Assembly: GCA_947487175.1 (NCBI GenBank)
Contig: CANKVM010000013.1
Coordinates: forward strand, 1-42,336
Length of the DNA: 42,336 bases
DNA from: Flavobacteriales bacterium
GTDB taxonomy: Bacteria > Bacteroidota > Bacteroidia > NS11-12g > UBA955
Direction: 5' to 3'
How positions within the stretch are numbered: the stretch's first letter is position 1; every line of letters begins with the position of its first letter. A program made the position numbers and the translations under genes. The notes below the pieces were generated by a model. That model did not search any database, was not told where the DNA came from, and worked only from the letters and a program-made list of their open reading frames with translations. This document shows positions 1 to 8,710 of the stretch, piece after piece.

Positions 1-11
1 ACATGTTGGTG

Positions 12-19
12 CAAAGTTA
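12..19 (-). promoter_or_regulatory. -7 promoter box of a divergent gene leaving the window
   Basis: Read on the minus strand this is TAACTTTG, an exact match to the Bacteroidota -7 consensus TAnnTTTG. It is followed after 7 bases by an ATG at positions 4-2. Only that start codon of the divergent gene lies in the window, so its product is unknown. No clear -33 TTG was found at the expected spacing. Confidence 0.5.
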
Positions 20-64
20 AATTTAAAAAATGTAATCGCAATCAAATACATATAATGTTTGATG

Positions 65-72
65 TATTTTCG
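65..72 (+). promoter_or_regulatory. -7 promoter box of recR
   Basis: TATTTTCG fits TAnnTTTG with one change (C for the third T). It ends 5 bases before the GTG start of recR, so transcription would begin at or next to the start codon. No clear -33 element was seen. Confidence 0.5.
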
Positions 73-77
73 CAGTT

Positions 78-683
78 GTGCAATTTACATCGTCAATTGT
101 TGAAAAAGCAGTAGAGTCATTGTCGGGCTTTCCAGGTATTGGAAAGCGAACAGCATTGCGTTTGGTTATGTACTTGCTGAAGCGCCCAGAGTCTGAGGTT
201 TCGGTGTTGGCACAGTCATTAATAAAGTTGAAAACGGAATTGCATTTGTGTGAAAAATGTTGCAATGTAAGTGATACCCCAGTTTGTGCAATTTGTTCAA
301 ATCCAATGCGACAATCAGACATAATTTGCCTTGTTGAAGATTTTTCCGATCAAATGGCTATTGAATCAACCTCTCAATTTTTAGGTCAATATCATATTTT
401 GGGCGGATTGATTTCCCCTATGGATGGAATTGGACCCGATGATTTGAGTATTTCAAAGTTGGTTGACCGCGTTTCACAGAATCAAATTAACGAAATTATC
501 CTTGCATTGAGTGCAACGGTTGAAGGTGATACAACTATGTATTATATTGCAAAAAAATTACAACATCTTCCCGTGAAAATTACATGTATTGCTCGAGGTA
601 TTGCTGTTGGTGGTGAAATTGAATACGCCGATGAAATTACCTTGGGAAGAAGTTTAATTCAGCGAACAAATTACTCAATTTAA
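78..683 (+). CDS. recR: Recombination protein RecR
   Basis: RecR acts with RecF/RecO in the cytoplasm to load RecA on single-stranded gaps. The protein is 201 residues, the normal family length. Near the N-terminus it has the helix-hairpin-helix stretch with FPGIGKRTALRL (residues about 18-29). A four-cysteine zinc finger follows (CEKC and CAIC, about 58-73). Then comes a Toprim domain starting at ICLVED, with the conserved HILGGLISP and GIGPDDL motifs. The start is GTG: an in-frame stop lies at 60-62 and no ATG falls between it and the domain. It is followed after 4 bases by the glycosyltransferase gene, so the two are probably co-transcribed. Confidence 0.97.
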   Translation: MQFTSSIVEKAVESLSGFPGIGKRTALRLVMYLLKRPESEVSVLAQSLIKLKTELHLCEKCCNVSDTPVCAICSNPMRQSDIICLVEDFSDQMAIESTSQFLGQYHILGGLISPMDGIGPDDLSISKLVDRVSQNQINEIILALSATVEGDTTMYYIAKKLQHLPVKITCIARGIAVGGEIEYADEITLGRSLIQRTNYSI

Positions 684-687
684 TTTC

Positions 688-2640
688 ATGCATAAACTCT
701 CAATCGTTATTGTAAATTACAATGTTAAGCACTTTTTAGAACAAGTAATTGTATCTGTAGAAAAGGCTATAAGCAGTATTGACTCGGAAGTTTGGGTGGT
801 TGACAATAATAGTGTTGATGGCAGCATGGAAATGGTGGCCGATAAATTTCCTTGGGTAAAAACGATTTGTAATAAAATAAATGTTGGCTTTTCAAAAGCA
901 AACAATCAGGCCATTCGAGAAAGTAAGAGTGAGTATGTATTGTTGTTGAATCCTGATACCGTTTTGCAAGATGATTCATTAGTGAAATGCCTGAATTATT
1001 TAGATAACCACCAGGATGTTGGTGGATTGGGTGTGAGAATGATTGATGGAAAGGGGAATTTTTTACCAGAAAGTAAAAGAGGGTTGCCTACTCCGAAAGT
1101 AGCATTTTTCAAAATGACAGGTTTGGCTACTTTGTTTCCCAAGTCACGTTACTTTGGAAAGTACCACATGAAATATTTGCCTGAAAACGAAACTCATGAG
1201 GTGGATGTTTTGTCAGGGGCATTTATGATGATGCGTTGCTCTGTGCTAGATAAGGTTGGATTGTTAGATGAAGACTTCTTTATGTATGGAGAAGATATTG
1301 ATTTAAGTTATCGTATTACTTTGGGGGGATTTAAAAATGTATATTTTGCAGATACAACTATTATTCATTACAAAGGCGAATCCACCAAAAAGAAATCAGC
1401 GAATTATGTAAAAGTTTTTTACAACGCAATGGTTCTTTTTGCTCAAAAACACTATTCGCAGCGAATGGCTGGCTGGTTTGCTTTTTGGATAAAAATAGCG
1501 ATTTATTTACGGGCAAGTTTGGCGGTTTTATTCAGGGGTGTTTACTCAGTTTTTTTGCCTGCTTTAGATTTTCTTTGTATCTATTTGGGATATTTGGGAA
1601 TTGCCAAGTATTGGGAATTATACCACAAATTTGTGAGGGGATTTTATCCTGAAATATATTATGCCGTGCATATTCCCATTTATGTAATGGCTGTTTTATT
1701 GGCAGTTTATATTTCGGGGGGATATGACAAGCCATTTCAAGGTAAAAGATTGCTGAGAGGCGCAGTTATTGGAGCAATAGCGTTGTTTGTGGTTTATGGT
1801 TTTATGCCGAAAAATTTGCAATTTTCAAGGGCAATTTTGGCTCTTGGGTCGGCTTGGGCATTGGGTATCTTGTTTTTTATTAGGCTAGTTGCTCAATTTT
1901 TTAAACTCGGTGAAATTAACCTTACTTCAAATTCGGAAAAGCGCATTATTATTGTCGGTAGCATAGAAGAAGCAACACGTATTCAGCAGCTTTTAAATAG
2001 GAGCCAGGTGAATCATCAAATGTTGGGCTGGGTATTGCCAACATCAGAGAGAACCGAAGGTTTTTTGGGTGGCATTCACCAACTTTCTGAAATTATTGAA
2101 ATATATAAATCGAACTTGGTAATTTTCAGTGGTAAAGATGTGGCAGCTTCTGAAATTATGAAAACTATGTCGCAGTTTGCGAAATCAGGAATTCAATTGA
2201 AGATTGCACCAGATAAAGGTGAATCAATCATTGGATCAAGTTCTAAAAACGACCCAGGTGAACTATTTACCATTGAAGTAAAATATGAACTTGCCGAACT
2301 TCATCAACAAAGAAGAAAGAGAATATTTGATATTTTATTTTCGTGTTTGGTCATTGTAACGGCACCACTATTTTTAATTTTTGCGATATTTAATGAATCG
2401 GTTCAATTAATTATTAAAAATGTATTTAGTGTATTGTTTGGATTTAAAACATGGGTAAGCTATTCAAATTCAAAATCTTCTGAATATTTGCCAAAATTAA
2501 AAAATGGCGTATTTTCCATAAGTGGAAACTGGAAAAATACCATTTATGAAGGTGATGTCAATCTTTTATATGCCAAAGAATATCATGTTTCTAAAGATTT
2601 TAATAGGTTAATAAATTCAATAGTTAATAAAGGCATATGA
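688..2640 (+). CDS. GT2 glycosyltransferase fused to membrane segments and a degenerate sugar-transferase-like tail
   Basis: Residues 1-250 are a GT-A fold family 2 glycosyltransferase resembling rhamnosyltransferases: SIVIVNYN at the start, VVDNNSVDGS (37-46), LLLNPDT (85-91) and the acceptor-side GEDIDLSYR (201-209). Residues 262-405 are hydrophobic and hold several likely membrane spans. Residues 418-520 look like the Rossmann-type domain that precedes the catalytic part in WbaP-like polyprenyl-phosphate sugar transferases (KRIIIVGSIEEA). Residues 543-650 start like such a transferase (RRKRIFDILF plus a hydrophobic hairpin) and end like one, but the middle with the Asp-Glu catalytic pair is missing. 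The tail is therefore probably non-catalytic. Substrate unknown; a cell-surface polysaccharide role is inferred. The stop overlaps the next start by 4 bases. Confidence 0.85.
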   Translation: MHKLSIVIVNYNVKHFLEQVIVSVEKAISSIDSEVWVVDNNSVDGSMEMVADKFPWVKTICNKINVGFSKANNQAIRESKSEYVLLLNPDTVLQDDSLVKCLNYLDNHQDVGGLGVRMIDGKGNFLPESKRGLPTPKVAFFKMTGLATLFPKSRYFGKYHMKYLPENETHEVDVLSGAFMMMRCSVLDKVGLLDEDFFMYGEDIDLSYRITLGGFKNVYFADTTIIHYKGESTKKKSANYVKVFYNAMVLFAQKHYSQRMAGWFAFWIKIAIYLRASLAVLFRGVYSVFLPALDFLCIYLGYLGIAKYWELYHKFVRGFYPEIYYAVHIPIYVMAVLLAVYISGGYDKPFQGKRLLRGAVIGAIALFVVYGFMPKNLQFSRAILALGSAWALGILFFIRLVAQFFKLGEINLTSNSEKRIIIVGSIEEATRIQQLLNRSQVNHQMLGWVLPTSERTEGFLGGIHQLSEIIEIYKSNLVIFSGKDVAASEIMKTMSQFAKSGIQLKIAPDKGESIIGSSSKNDPGELFTIEVKYELAELHQQRRKRIFDILFSCLVIVTAPLFLIFAIFNESVQLIIKNVFSVLFGFKTWVSYSNSKSSEYLPKLKNGVFSISGNWKNTIYEGDVNLLYAKEYHVSKDFNRLINSIVNKGI

Positions 2641-3821
2641 AGTCAGGTTTTCAAAAAATCAATGCCTTTAAATTAAAGCGAATAGTAAAAATCATTTTAT
2701 TGCTATTGGCTGTTTTAATCAGTATTTTCACGTTGGTTTTATCGCAGAAATTGGTAAGCAAAATTGCAGCAGAGGAAACCAAAAAAATGCAGATTTGGGC
2801 CGATGCAGAGCATATTTTGTCTGATCCTAATAGCGAAGGAGATCTGGGTTTCCATTTAGCCATTATTCAATCAAATACAACTATTCCGGCTATATTAGTG
2901 AGTGAAACTGGACGGGTAATTCAACACATTAATCTTGAAAAATCTGACAAACCGAAAGATAAAATTTCAGAAGCTATATTAAAATCGAAGATTGAAGAAT
3001 TTAAATTGGAAAATGAGCCAATCGACATTCCAATTGATGAAAAAACTGTATTCAAAGTTTATTATGGCAAAAGTACTGTTCTAAAGCAGTTGGCTTATTA
3101 TCCTTATGTGGTTTTGGGTATTGTAGCGTTGTTTATGTTGGTGAGTTATTTTGCATTTTCGTATTCTACAAGAAGTGAGCAAAATCAAGTGTGGGTTGGA
3201 TTGGCTAAAGAAACGGCGCATCAATTGGGTACACCAATTTCGAGTTTAATGGGTTGGGTTGAGTGTTTAGAAATGGATATTATTCCTGAAAATGCACCGA
3301 TTGAAATGCGAAAAGACATTGACCGTTTGAAAATAATTACAGAACGGTTTTCTAAAATAGGTTCCGAACCTATTTTGGAAGAGGTTGAACTGAATCAAGT
3401 TCTGCGCGATTCAATTACCTATATGCAAACTAGATCAGGTGTAAATGTGCATTTTGATGTTCAACTTGCAAATCACAATGTGTATTCCAAAATAAATGTC
3501 AATTTATTTAACTGGGTAGTTGAAAATTTAATAAAAAATAGCATCGATGCAATGGAAGGAAGAGGTGATTTGTTGTTTAAAGTTTATGCCCGTAATCAAA
3601 AAGTGATTATTGATTTCATTGATAATGGAAAGGGAATACATAGAAATCAAATGACCGATATTTTTAAACCTGGTTTTACAACTAAGAAACGCGGTTGGGG
3701 ATTGGGATTATCTTTGGCGAAGCGGATTATTGAAGATTATCACAAAGGTCAAATCTTTGTAAAGGAGAGCAATCCATTCGTAAAAACAACTTTTAGAATA
3801 ATTTTAGAAGGAAATACTTAA
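2637..3821 (+). CDS. Sensor histidine kinase, membrane-bound, orphan
   Basis: Two membrane spans (about residues 15-36 and 152-176) flank an extracytoplasmic sensor region of about 115 residues with no family I recognise. The kinase core follows: phosphoacceptor His195 in ETAHQLGTP, the N box ENLIKNSIDAM (296-306), the G1 box DNGKGI (329-334) and the ATP-lid segment FKPGFTTKKRGWGLGLSLAKRI region (343-364). No HAMP domain is evident between the second span and the H box. No response regulator gene lies next to it, so its partner is encoded elsewhere. The gene starts inside the stop of the glycosyltransferase (ATGA), which suggests translational coupling. The signal sensed is unknown. Confidence 0.93.
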   Translation: MKSGFQKINAFKLKRIVKIILLLLAVLISIFTLVLSQKLVSKIAAEETKKMQIWADAEHILSDPNSEGDLGFHLAIIQSNTTIPAILVSETGRVIQHINLEKSDKPKDKISEAILKSKIEEFKLENEPIDIPIDEKTVFKVYYGKSTVLKQLAYYPYVVLGIVALFMLVSYFAFSYSTRSEQNQVWVGLAKETAHQLGTPISSLMGWVECLEMDIIPENAPIEMRKDIDRLKIITERFSKIGSEPILEEVELNQVLRDSITYMQTRSGVNVHFDVQLANHNVYSKINVNLFNWVVENLIKNSIDAMEGRGDLLFKVYARNQKVIIDFIDNGKGIHRNQMTDIFKPGFTTKKRGWGLGLSLAKRIIEDYHKGQIFVKESNPFVKTTFRIILEGNT

Positions 3822-3829
3822 ACAAAATT

Positions 3830-3837
3830 TATCTTTG
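3830..3837 (+). promoter_or_regulatory. -7 promoter box of the DUF4293 gene
   Basis: TATCTTTG matches TAnnTTTG exactly and sits in the 20-base gap after the histidine kinase, ending 4 bases before the ATG at 3842. This suggests a separate, leaderless transcript for the DUF4293 and M14 peptidase genes. Confidence 0.5.
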
Positions 3838-3841
3838 AATT

Positions 3842-4333
3842 ATGATACAACGCATCCAAACACTTTATTTATTTTTGATTTTTGCCATTGCATTGTTGTT
3901 GATGCTTTCAAATCCAATATATGCAGAATTTAGAATGAAACATGGTTTTAATCCGGAGTCTGTTTTAATGCAATATTGGAGCCAATTTTCAGTATCCACT
4001 GAAAGCAGAATTCCTGTTTACAGTTACAAGTTGTTGAATATGTTTTTATTGGTCTTGGTAGGGTTGGGTTCGCTTGTGATTATATTTCTATTTGGAAATA
4101 GAAAGCTTCAGTTGAAGGCTGTTGGAATCCTGGTTTTGTCCGCATTTGTGTTTTTTGCCATTTTATTGGTAGATTATTTTATAACCAAAAACCAATTTGT
4201 AAATAATTCCATATCTACCACATTGGGATATCAAATTGTTTGGCCATTACTTATGTTTGTTTTTTCATTATTGGCATATTTTGGAATTAGACACGACGAA
4301 CGTTTGGTCCAAAGCATGGATAGAATCCGATGA
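3842..4333 (+). CDS. DUF4293 family membrane protein
   Basis: A 163-residue protein that starts MIQRIQTLYLFL, the typical opening of the Bacteroidota-specific DUF4293 family. It has four likely membrane spans: residues about 6-26, 63-84, 92-114 and 125-147. A polar loop of about 35 residues lies between the first and second spans. It ends with a short basic and acidic cytoplasmic tail. The function of the family is not known to me. It carries its own promoter box and overlaps the following M14 peptidase by 4 bases (ATGA), so the two are likely translated together. No enzymatic motif is visible. Confidence 0.85.
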   Translation: MIQRIQTLYLFLIFAIALLLMLSNPIYAEFRMKHGFNPESVLMQYWSQFSVSTESRIPVYSYKLLNMFLLVLVGLGSLVIIFLFGNRKLQLKAVGILVLSAFVFFAILLVDYFITKNQFVNNSISTTLGYQIVWPLLMFVFSLLAYFGIRHDERLVQSMDRIR

Positions 4334-6219
4334 AAAAGTGGATGTTTTTAGCAGTTGCTTTTTTGCAATGTACCGGTATTTTTGGTCAAGCCAAAAAAAA
4401 GAAAAACATCCCTCAAAAAACAAAAGAGCCTGTTGTTTTTATTGTTCCTTCTGTTGATGTTGGTGAAATTGACGATCAATCTCCAGAATATCACAAAACT
4501 CCTTACGAATTAAGTAATTTCACAAAAACCGCTACCTATGAAGAAGCTGTGAATTGGTATAAGAAGTTGCACCGTTCTTTTCCCAATACCGAGTTATTGA
4601 ACATTGGCAATAGCGACGCGGGTTTGCCAATTTATTGTTTTCATATATTGCCTAGAATGACTGCCCAGGATGTATTTCCGGATGGCAGAATTGAATACGG
4701 AAAAACCATTCCTTCAAAACAGAGTAATCCAATTAAAATATTGATCAACAACAATATTCATCCTGGTGAACCGGAGGGAACTGATGCAAGTATGTTATTT
4801 GCGAGAGATTTTTTAACATTCTCATCAAAGCAATTGAGGTTTGGGAAAGAAGTTTATCGGAATACCGACATTTATATCATCGTTCAATACAACGTTGATG
4901 GTACGATCAATAGAAGTGGAACTTCAAGAGCCAATCAAGATGGACCAATAGAATACGGATTTAGGGGTAATGCCAAAAACTTAGATTTGAATCGCGATTT
5001 TATCAAAATGGATAGCCGCAATGCCAAAACTTTGGTGGGTTTTATGGCGAAAGAGAAATTTGATTATTTTGTTGACAATCATACTTCGAATGGGGCTGAT
5101 TACCAATATACCCTAACTTACTTTCATACAAGGGTTGAAAAATTGCCACAATATTTGGTAAGGAATACCTTGATGGTTGATACAATGTTGAAATTGTCCC
5201 TCAAAAAAATGGGTTATCCAACATCTCCATATGTAAATACAATGCAGGAAGTTCCCGACAGTGGTTTGGTTGGTTTTTATGAATCTCCGCGTTTTGCAAC
5301 AGGTTGGGCCGCTTTAAATCACACCATTGGATTTACGGTTGAAACGCATATGCTAAAACCATTTAATAAAAGGGTTGATGCCACACAGGCATTTTTAGAG
5401 GCCTTTGTGGGTTGTGTGAGTGCTGATAAGGTTCGAGAGAATTTGACAAGTTCAAAGGCTGATTTTGGGTCTGATTACAAATCAAAGCCTTTAGCATATA
5501 CCCATTTCAAACTCGACCAAACGAAGTTTGAGATGATAGATTTTCTGGGATATGAATTTGGTTACAAGCCAAGTGAAGTATCTGGTTTTCCTCGGTTATA
5601 CTACAATCGATCAAAACCCAAAACGATTTCGCTCAAGTATTATAATCATTACATTCCAACCGATTCGGTTGAACTGCCTAAAGCTTATGTTATTCCCTTT
5701 GCATACAAGGAAGTCTTGGAAAGGGTAGATCTTAATAATATCAAATACAACACAATATTGGCAGATACTGTTATGCTTTGCAAAGTGAGTTACATAGTGG
5801 ATTATAAGACGGTTAAAGAGCCTTATGAGGGACATTATTTGCATTCACAAGTAAAAACTAAAGACACAATGATGAAGGTAACTTTGAGGGCGGGAGATAG
5901 GTTGATTTATGTGAATTCGAGAAACTCTGTATTTTTAGCTGCTACATTGGAACCTAAATCACCGGATAGTTATTTCTGTTGGAACTTCTTTGATGGCATA
6001 TTGCAACAAAAAGAAGGGTATAGTGCTTATGTGTTTGAAGACAAAGCTGCCGAAATTTTAAATTCTAACCCTGAATTAAGGAATGAACTTGAGTTAAAAT
6101 GCAAAAGCGACCCTGTATTTGCCAAAGATGGAGGCGCTCAGTTGGATTTTGTGTATAAAAATTCAGTGTATTATGAGCCTACCCACAAAAGATACCCTGT
6201 TTTTCGAATAATGCAATAG
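4330..6219 (+). CDS. Exported M14 family zinc carboxypeptidase
   Basis: The N-terminus (residues 1-20, ending IFGQ) is a signal peptide, so the enzyme acts in the periplasm or outside. The catalytic domain of the M14 metallocarboxypeptidase family spans about residues 65-370. Zinc ligands are His144 and Glu147 in NIHPGEPEG and His251 in VDNHTS. The substrate-binding Asn-Arg is in NLDLNRDF (217-224), and Glu338 in GFTVETH is the likely general base. Residues 380-629 form a C-terminal region that I do not recognise. At 629 residues it is longer than single-domain carboxypeptidases. The peptide or murein substrate cannot be told from sequence. It ends 3 bases from the converging PTPS gene, with no visible terminator between them. 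Confidence 0.9.
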   Translation: MKKWMFLAVAFLQCTGIFGQAKKKKNIPQKTKEPVVFIVPSVDVGEIDDQSPEYHKTPYELSNFTKTATYEEAVNWYKKLHRSFPNTELLNIGNSDAGLPIYCFHILPRMTAQDVFPDGRIEYGKTIPSKQSNPIKILINNNIHPGEPEGTDASMLFARDFLTFSSKQLRFGKEVYRNTDIYIIVQYNVDGTINRSGTSRANQDGPIEYGFRGNAKNLDLNRDFIKMDSRNAKTLVGFMAKEKFDYFVDNHTSNGADYQYTLTYFHTRVEKLPQYLVRNTLMVDTMLKLSLKKMGYPTSPYVNTMQEVPDSGLVGFYESPRFATGWAALNHTIGFTVETHMLKPFNKRVDATQAFLEAFVGCVSADKVRENLTSSKADFGSDYKSKPLAYTHFKLDQTKFEMIDFLGYEFGYKPSEVSGFPRLYYNRSKPKTISLKYYNHYIPTDSVELPKAYVIPFAYKEVLERVDLNNIKYNTILADTVMLCKVSYIVDYKTVKEPYEGHYLHSQVKTKDTMMKVTLRAGDRLIYVNSRNSVFLAATLEPKSPDSYFCWNFFDGILQQKEGYSAYVFEDKAAEILNSNPELRNELELKCKSDPVFAKDGGAQLDFVYKNSVYYEPTHKRYPVFRIMQ

Positions 6220-6222
6220 GGC

Positions 6223-6639
6223 TTATTCTCCGAAGTATTCTACGAAGTTGTTTTGGGTTTCCCAAAGGGTAATTTTATGCAATTGAACGCCATCTGGTAA
6301 TTTGGCTGTAATTCTGTGCCAAACAGCAACAGATATATTTTCAATTGAAGGCATTTGCCCGAATAGCCAAGGAACATCTAGATTAAGATTTTGATGGTCT
6401 AAATGATCAATAACTTCCTCTCTGATAATCACTTTTAACTTCTTCAAATCCATTACACAACCGGTATCTGGATTTGGTTGGCCTTTCACACAAACAAACA
6501 AATCGAAGTTGTGTCCATGGAAATGCGGATTGGCACATTTTCCAAAAATGGCTAAATTTTGTTCCTCAGTCCAATTGCTGTTCCAAAGCTGATGGGCTGC
6601 GTTGAAATGTTCTTTTCTTGTGATGTAAAGTAGCGGCAT
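6223..6639 (-). CDS. queD: 6-pyruvoyl-tetrahydropterin synthase / 6-carboxytetrahydropterin synthase family enzyme
   Basis: A 138-residue T-fold enzyme. Zinc ligands are His16 in HFNAAHQL and His41/His43 in HFHGHNF, and the catalytic Cys is in FGKCANP (Cys35). The family converts dihydroneopterin triphosphate to 6-carboxytetrahydropterin (queuosine route, QueD) or 6-pyruvoyltetrahydropterin (PTPS). The stretches FGKCANPHFHGHNF and DPxTG-VMDLKKLK resemble the PTPS branch as much as QueD, so the exact product is not settled; QueD is the usual assignment in bacteria. No other queuosine gene is in the window. It follows the cysteine desulfurase by 32 bases but has its own -7 box. Confidence 0.85.
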   Translation of the reverse strand: MPLLYITRKEHFNAAHQLWNSNWTEEQNLAIFGKCANPHFHGHNFDLFVCVKGQPNPDTGCVMDLKKLKVIIREEVIDHLDHQNLNLDVPWLFGQMPSIENISVAVWHRITAKLPDGVQLHKITLWETQNNFVEYFGE

Positions 6640-6647
6640 TGTGAATA

Positions 6648-6655
6648 CAAAATTA
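6648..6655 (-). promoter_or_regulatory. -7 promoter box of the PTPS/QueD gene
   Basis: On the minus strand TAATTTTG matches TAnnTTTG and ends 8 bases before the ATG at 6639. A TTG lies 23 bases further upstream, slightly beyond the usual -33 spacing. Confidence 0.45.
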
Positions 6656-6671
6656 ATTTAAAAAATTCGGC

Positions 6672-7808
6672 TTAATACCAAGTTTTTAATTTTTCTATGG
6701 TAGTTTGAATATCTTCAAGGGTATTGTATTTTCCAAAGCTAAATCGAACAGTGTTGCGCTCTGATCCTGGGCAAATACAATTCAAAACATGGCTGCCTGT
6801 ATTTGCTCCACTAGAACAAGCACTTCCACCACTTGCCGAAATACCATTGATGTCTAAGTTAAACAACAACATGTTTCCAGCATCTGACTTAGGGAAAGAA
6901 ACGCTTAAAACAGTGTAAAGGCTATTTCCTTCTGGATCACCGTTGAATTGGATGTCAGCAATGTTTTCACGCAATGCTTTAATCATTTCAGCTTTGAGCA
7001 TTGAAATATGTGCTTTTTTCTTTTCAAGATCTCTGTAACTAATTTCAAGGGCTTTGGTTAATCCTACAATCCCATATACATTTTCTGTTCCACCACGCAT
7101 TTCTCTTTCTTGTGCACCGCCGGTAATTTCAGGAGTAACACGATTCTTTTTGTTCATGTAAAGGAAACCTATTCCTTTAGGGCCATTGAATTTATGTCCT
7201 GCACCGCAAAGAAAGTCAACGTTTCCTTGGCTCAGATCAAAATGATAATGCCCCATGGTTTGAACCGTATCTGAATGGAAAAGCGCACCAGCATCATGAA
7301 TATTTTTACCAATTTCTTCCAATTGTATCATGTTGCCAATTTCATTGTTTGCATGCATTAAGCTTACCAATGAATTTGGATTTTTTGAAAGCAATTCGTA
7401 TAAATGATCTGTATTTATATGGCCATTTGGCAAAATATTTACAAGTTCAAGGTTAATACCCGCAACTTTATGCAAATCTTCAGCGGTGTGTAAAACAGCA
7501 TGGTGTTCAATGGGTGATGTAATTAGGGTTTTTACGCCCAAATTAGCCACTGAGCCACGCAAAGCCAAATTATCTGCCTCAGTACCCCCTGAAGTGAAAA
7601 ATATTTCACCTGGAGAGCATTTTAATAATGAAGCAATTTTGCCACGAGATTCTTCAATAACATTTTTTACTTTTCTGCCATTGGCATGGGTAGAGCTGGG
7701 ATTTCCAAAATGCTCGCGCATCATTGGAATCATTACATCAACTACTTCAGGGTCCATTGGGGTGGTAGCTGCGTTATCTAAATAAATTCTTTGGGCTGGT
7801 GTTGTCAT
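6672..7808 (-). CDS. Cysteine desulfurase (IscS/NifS class)
   Basis: A PLP enzyme that takes sulfur from cysteine as a persulfide for Fe-S clusters or tRNA thiolation. The 378-residue protein opens with IYLDNAATTPMDPEV and has the PLP-lysine motif GAGHKFNGPKG (Lys206). The catalytic cysteine is in SACSSGANTGSHV (Cys331), which is the short-loop class I (IscS/NifS) form rather than the SufS form. His103 is in SPIEHHAV. The start codon overlaps the speB stop by one base (TAATG). No IscU or Fe-S scaffold gene is adjacent, so the sulfur acceptor is not shown by context. Confidence 0.95.
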   Translation of the reverse strand: MTTPAQRIYLDNAATTPMDPEVVDVMIPMMREHFGNPSSTHANGRKVKNVIEESRGKIASLLKCSPGEIFFTSGGTEADNLALRGSVANLGVKTLITSPIEHHAVLHTAEDLHKVAGINLELVNILPNGHINTDHLYELLSKNPNSLVSLMHANNEIGNMIQLEEIGKNIHDAGALFHSDTVQTMGHYHFDLSQGNVDFLCGAGHKFNGPKGIGFLYMNKKNRVTPEITGGAQEREMRGGTENVYGIVGLTKALEISYRDLEKKKAHISMLKAEMIKALRENIADIQFNGDPEGNSLYTVLSVSFPKSDAGNMLLFNLDINGISASGGSACSSGANTGSHVLNCICPGSERNTVRFSFGKYNTLEDIQTTIEKLKTWY

Positions 7809-8701
7809 TAAATGTGGTTATTGGTGTTCAAATATCCTAAAAATTTATAGCAGAGTTTTGCCATTGCAAATTCAGAAATGATATCTACTTCGCGCGGCGC
7901 AATTTCAACAATATCAAATCCTACTATTTTTTTGCGTTCACAAAGTCTTTTCAAAAGTTTCGTGCCTTGTTGCCAAGATAAACCACCTGGTTCAGCGGTT
8001 CCAACCGCAGGAACTATTGATGGGTCAAATCCATCTGCATCAATTGAAACGTATACAATATCACCAAGTTTGTCAATACAATCGTCAATCCATTTGTCGT
8101 CTTTGTCGAGCATATGGGCGTACCAAGTATTGATAATTGGCGATGATTTAATTAATTGAGATTCTTCAATGCACTGGGCTCTAATTCCCACTTGTACCAA
8201 ATTAACTCCCATATCGTTAATTCTTGCCATAACGCTGGCATGAGAATATGGGTTGCCGTTGTATTCTTGGCGTAAGTCTGAATGTGCATCAATTTGCAAA
8301 ACTGAAATGCTCGGGTATTTTTCTTTGTAAGCACGAATAAAACCATTGGTAACGGTATGTTCGGCACCTAAAGATACCACGAATTTGTCATTTTGCAAAA
8401 GTTCGCGGGTTTGGTTTGCAATGGCTACCATTGCATTTTCGTCCACAAGTCCCTCAAAATCAATAGGCTCAAGGGTGGCAATGCCAATATTTTTATAGGT
8501 TTCTTGATCGAGTTCTTCGTCGTAAAATTCAACGAAATGACTCGCGTCAATTATTGCTTTAGGTCCTTTGTCTGAACCTGCTATATAGCTGCTTGTAAAT
8601 TCGTAGGGAACTTGTTGAATGACAACTTTGGCATTCTCAAGTGTGGTTAAATCATTATTTGGCAAGGCTAAAAAGCCATCTTCGGCATTAAGTACTTTCA
8701 T
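7808..8701 (-). CDS. speB: Agmatinase / ureohydrolase family
   Basis: A binuclear manganese enzyme of the arginase superfamily; agmatinase releases urea from agmatine to give putrescine. Metal ligands are visible: His115 in LGAEHTV, Asp138/His140/Asp142 in QIDAHSD, and Asp221/Asp223 in SIDADGFDPS. TAEPGGLSW follows. The length of 297 residues is typical. I chose the ATG at 8701; a TTG three codons upstream is less likely. It lies between efp (9 bases away) and the cysteine desulfurase (1-base overlap). Agmatinase rather than arginase, guanidinobutyrase or formimidoylglutamase is the likeliest assignment, but substrate cannot be proved from motifs alone. Confidence 0.88.
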   Translation of the reverse strand: MKVLNAEDGFLALPNNDLTTLENAKVVIQQVPYEFTSSYIAGSDKGPKAIIDASHFVEFYDEELDQETYKNIGIATLEPIDFEGLVDENAMVAIANQTRELLQNDKFVVSLGAEHTVTNGFIRAYKEKYPSISVLQIDAHSDLRQEYNGNPYSHASVMARINDMGVNLVQVGIRAQCIEESQLIKSSPIINTWYAHMLDKDDKWIDDCIDKLGDIVYVSIDADGFDPSIVPAVGTAEPGGLSWQQGTKLLKRLCERKKIVGFDIVEIAPREVDIISEFAMAKLCYKFLGYLNTNNHI

Positions 8702-8710
8702 TGTAAGCAA

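Noticed and set aside
23..322. Open frame of 99 codons on the minus strand over recR
   Set aside because: It lies antisense to the conserved RecR Toprim and zinc-finger region and has no recognisable domain.
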